Source: Candidatus Zixiibacteriota bacterium (GTDB lineage Bacteria > SM23-81 > DAOVCL01). From it: DNA of 7,098 nucleotides. The stretch covers positions 1 to 7,098 of the forward strand of contig DAOVCL010000107.1 in NCBI GenBank assembly GCA_030670005.1, written 5' to 3'. This document shows positions 5,508-7,098 of this stretch, piece after piece. The notes beneath the pieces are model-generated. The model had not been told where the DNA came from. It saw only the letters and a list, made by a program, of their open reading frames with translations, and made no database searches. The translations under genes and the position numbers were made by a program. Every line of letters starts with the position of its first letter. The stretch's first letter is position 1.

Positions 5508-6332
5508 TTGAGGAGAGATGATCCCATAGGCATATTCGACTCCGGGGTAGGGGGACTTACCGTGACCTCTGAGGTGATGAAAAGGCTTCCTGGGGAGGAC
5601 ATAATCTACTTTGGGGACACGGGAAGGTATCCATATGGTTCCCGCTCTCCAGAGATAGTAGGGAAGTTTGCCCTGCAGGATGTGGGATTTCTCTCTGGCC
5701 TGGGGGTAAAGGCAGTGGTGGTGGCCTGTAATACCGCATCATCGGTGGCCCTGGATAAGTTAAGGGAGAAGTTTCCTCTCCCCATTATGGGGGTGATAGA
5801 ACCGGGAGCTAAGGCGGCTGTGAGGGCGACCAGAAATGGGATATTGGGAGTTATCGGCACCAGGGCCACCATCAAAAGTGGCTCTTACAACCAGGCCATT
5901 AGGAGATTGAACCCTGGGCTAAGGGTGATAGCCAAACCTTGCCCTCTCTTCGTGGCCTTGGCCGAGGAGGGGTGGACTCAAGGGAAAGCTGTTAGGCTTG
6001 TCGCCCACAAGTATCTCGATCCCCTCAAGAGGGAAGGAGTGGATACATTGGTCTTAGGATGCACCCACTATCCCCTTTTGAGGGGGGTGATTGGGGAGGT
6101 TATGGGAGATGAGGTAAAGTTGATTGACTCGGCTAAGGAGACATCTAAGGAGCTAAAAAGTCTTTTGGAAGGGGAGGAACTTTTGAACCCTCGAAAAGAA
6201 GGGGGGAACTACAGGTTCCTGGTCACGGACAACCCTGATGCCTTTTTGGAGGTAGGGGGAAAATTCTTAAAGGGCAAGCTCACCGGTGCAGAGCTGTTGG
6301 AAATAGGGAGGCTGAAGGGGGAAGGCGAATAA
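5508..6332 (+). CDS. murI: Glutamate racemase MurI
   Basis: MurI interconverts L- and D-glutamate without a cofactor and supplies D-Glu for peptidoglycan precursors in the cytoplasm. The product has 274 residues from TTG 5508 (276 from TTG 5502, which overlaps the amidase TGA as TTGA); family members have about 255-285. Numbered from 5508, the hallmarks are IGIFDSGVGGLTV (D11, S12), the first catalytic Cys C74 in VACNTAS, GVIEPG, GVIGTRATI and the second catalytic Cys C185 in LGCTHYPL, with H187 beside it. Both halves of the two-domain fold are intact, and the C-terminus (DNPDAFLEVGGKFLKG) is typical. The gene follows the amidase with no gap, so wall cutting and wall-precursor supply are probably co-expressed. 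The 204 nt after the stop hold a hairpin array rather than the usual close downstream gene. Confidence 0.97.
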   Translation: MRRDDPIGIFDSGVGGLTVTSEVMKRLPGEDIIYFGDTGRYPYGSRSPEIVGKFALQDVGFLSGLGVKAVVVACNTASSVALDKLREKFPLPIMGVIEPGAKAAVRATRNGILGVIGTRATIKSGSYNQAIRRLNPGLRVIAKPCPLFVALAEEGWTQGKAVRLVAHKYLDPLKREGVDTLVLGCTHYPLLRGVIGEVMGDEVKLIDSAKETSKELKSLLEGEELLNPRKEGGNYRFLVTDNPDAFLEVGGKFLKGKLTGAELLEIGRLKGEGE

Positions 6333-6394
6333 GTGGAGAAGGCCTATGGGAAAGCAGGCCCCTGGTAGCTTTTTGGGGATGTGATGAGAACCGA

Positions 6395-6428
6395 GGTGGC
6401 AGAACCCCGATTCTGCCACCAATCTTTT
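6395..6428 (+). terminator. Possible weak intrinsic terminator after murI
   Basis: A perfect 10-bp GC-rich stem (6395-6404/6411-6420) with a 6-nt loop is followed by AATCTTTT. The T tract is short and broken, so termination may be partial, or the hairpin may simply be the first unit of the array that continues to 6534. Confidence 0.3.
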
Positions 6429-6534
6429 CGCCGTCAGATGAGGGCATCTGACGGCTCAACCTGGTAAAGGTTTTGTGATAATTTAGGTTTACTACCATAG
6501 CTCGCTGTGGATGTTATCATCCACAGCCCCTATG
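6395..6534 (+). repeat. Array of three long hairpins between murI and rdgB
   Basis: Three perfect stems follow each other. The first is 10 bp with a 6-nt loop (6395-6420). The second is 11 bp with a 4-nt loop (6430-6455). The third is 10 bp with loop TTAT (6504-6527), extended by outer arms CATAG/CTATG (6496-6500/6530-6534). A small 5-bp stem lies at 6458-6472. GGTAG (6364-6368) could also pair with CTACC (6492-6496), closing a larger domain. No protein frame of note is present in 6333-6536. The style recalls the repeats at 2952-3121 and 3484-3646, but the sequences do not match beyond short words. Confidence 0.7.
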
Positions 6535-6536
6535 AG

Positions 6537-7098
6537 GTGAAAAAAGCATCTAAAAAAGGCAAACTTAAACTCCTCCTGGCCACTAAAAACCAGGATAAAA
6601 TTAGGGAGATAACCTCACTCCTCTCCGGGTTAAAGCTGGAGCTAATCACCTATAGGGAGATTCCCTCTTATCCTCAGGTAGAGGAGACCGGAAACACAAC
6701 CAGGGAAAATGCCCTGCATAAGGCCAGGGTTTTATATGAAAGAACTGGTTATCTTAGCTTAGCCGATGATACATCCTTGGAGATAGAGGCCTTAGATGGT
6801 GCTCCAGGGGTTAAGGCCGCCAGGTTTGCGGGTCCAAAGGCCTCCTATGAGGAAAACAGGAGAAAGGTATTAAGTCTCTTAAAAGGGGTTCCCAGAGAAA
6901 GAAGGAAGGCAAGATTCATCTGCTCTATTGCCCTGGTGGGGAATGGAGTTGAAGAGGTGGTGGAAGGGGAGGTAAAAGGTGTAATTACCTCTGAAGAGAG
7001 GGAAGGAGGTAAGTTTGGCTATGACCCCATCTTTTTTGTCCCCACCTATGGAAGGACATTCTCCCAGATGGAGGCGGAGTTGAAAAACAGGATAAGCC
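6537..7098 (+). CDS. rdgB: XTP/dITP pyrophosphatase (RdgB/HAM1 family), 3' end outside window
   Basis: This enzyme hydrolyses XTP, dITP and ITP to the monophosphates and pyrophosphate, keeping deaminated purines out of nucleic acids. The frame runs from GTG 6537 to the right edge (187 residues of roughly 200). It has the substrate-loop motif LLATKNQDKIREI (about 13-25), ENALHKA, the metal-site region LADDTSLEIEALDGAPG (D77, D78), then AARFAG and KFGYDPIFFVPTYG (G161-Y162-D163). It breaks off in KNRIS of the C-terminal KNRISHR motif. The family usually has DDSGLEVDAL where this protein has DDTSLEIEAL. No SD precedes GTG 6537. The frame is open back to 6501, with another GTG at 6507 inside the third hairpin. 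GTG 6537 is preferred because it gives only a short lysine-rich lead before the family's usual start. The gene is downstream of murI and probably in the same transcription unit. Confidence 0.93.
   Translation, partial: MKKASKKGKLKLLLATKNQDKIREITSLLSGLKLELITYREIPSYPQVEETGNTTRENALHKARVLYERTGYLSLADDTSLEIEALDGAPGVKAARFAGPKASYEENRRKVLSLLKGVPRERRKARFICSIALVGNGVEEVVEGEVKGVITSEEREGGKFGYDPIFFVPTYGRTFSQMEAELKNRIS

Noticed and set aside
6395..6534. Hairpin array considered as a CRISPR array or as copy 3 of the structured repeat
   Set aside because: The stems differ from each other and there are no spaced direct repeats. Similarity to copies 1 and 2 is limited to short words such as cctatgggaa, too little to claim kinship.

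Overview
The window looks like a piece of an uncultured or poorly known diderm bacterial chromosome. It has moderate GC, strong use of AGG/AGA for arginine, TTG and GTG starts, a sigma-54 activator and an AMIN-type cell-wall amidase. That mix suits Desulfobacterota, Nitrospirota or related candidate phyla, but the sequence does not fix the phylum.

Layout. (1) Positions 1-1073 (+) hold the 3' end of an S9 (prolyl-oligopeptidase type) serine peptidase gene. Its arginine codons (18 of 23 CGN) differ sharply from smpB (5 of 19 CGN), so it may be foreign. Its stop codon lies in a 29-nt hairpin that resembles the end of a repeat found further right. (2) Positions 1209-2666 (-) encode a complete NtrC-family sigma-54 activator with a degenerate receiver domain. 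(3) Positions 2663-3401 (-) hold a purL pseudogene: N-terminal, middle and C-terminal pieces with two in-frame stops, two internal losses, and a 170-bp structured repeat (copy 1) inside. The ruined purL still overlaps the activator's TTG start. (4) Positions 3395-3646 are a divergent control region, with promoter-like sequences both ways and a second copy of the structured repeat filling the leader of smpB. (5) Positions 3651-6332 (+) are a tight run smpB, N-acetylmuramoyl-L-alanine amidase, murI, with overlapping or touching ends. (6) Positions 6333-6536 hold no gene but three near-perfect hairpins in a row. (7) Positions 6537-7098 (+) are an rdgB-type XTP/dITP pyrophosphatase gene cut by the window end.

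How they fit. smpB (ribosome rescue), the amidase and murI (peptidoglycan remodelling and D-glutamate supply) and rdgB (nucleotide-pool cleaning) are housekeeping genes that probably share one transcript from about 3484. The most unusual material is the pair of roughly 165-bp repeats. Each is a chain of five hairpins whose order, ends and two short blocks are conserved, while the stem interiors differ. One copy sits in a dead gene; the other supplies the whole 5' leader and the only SD-like sequence of smpB.
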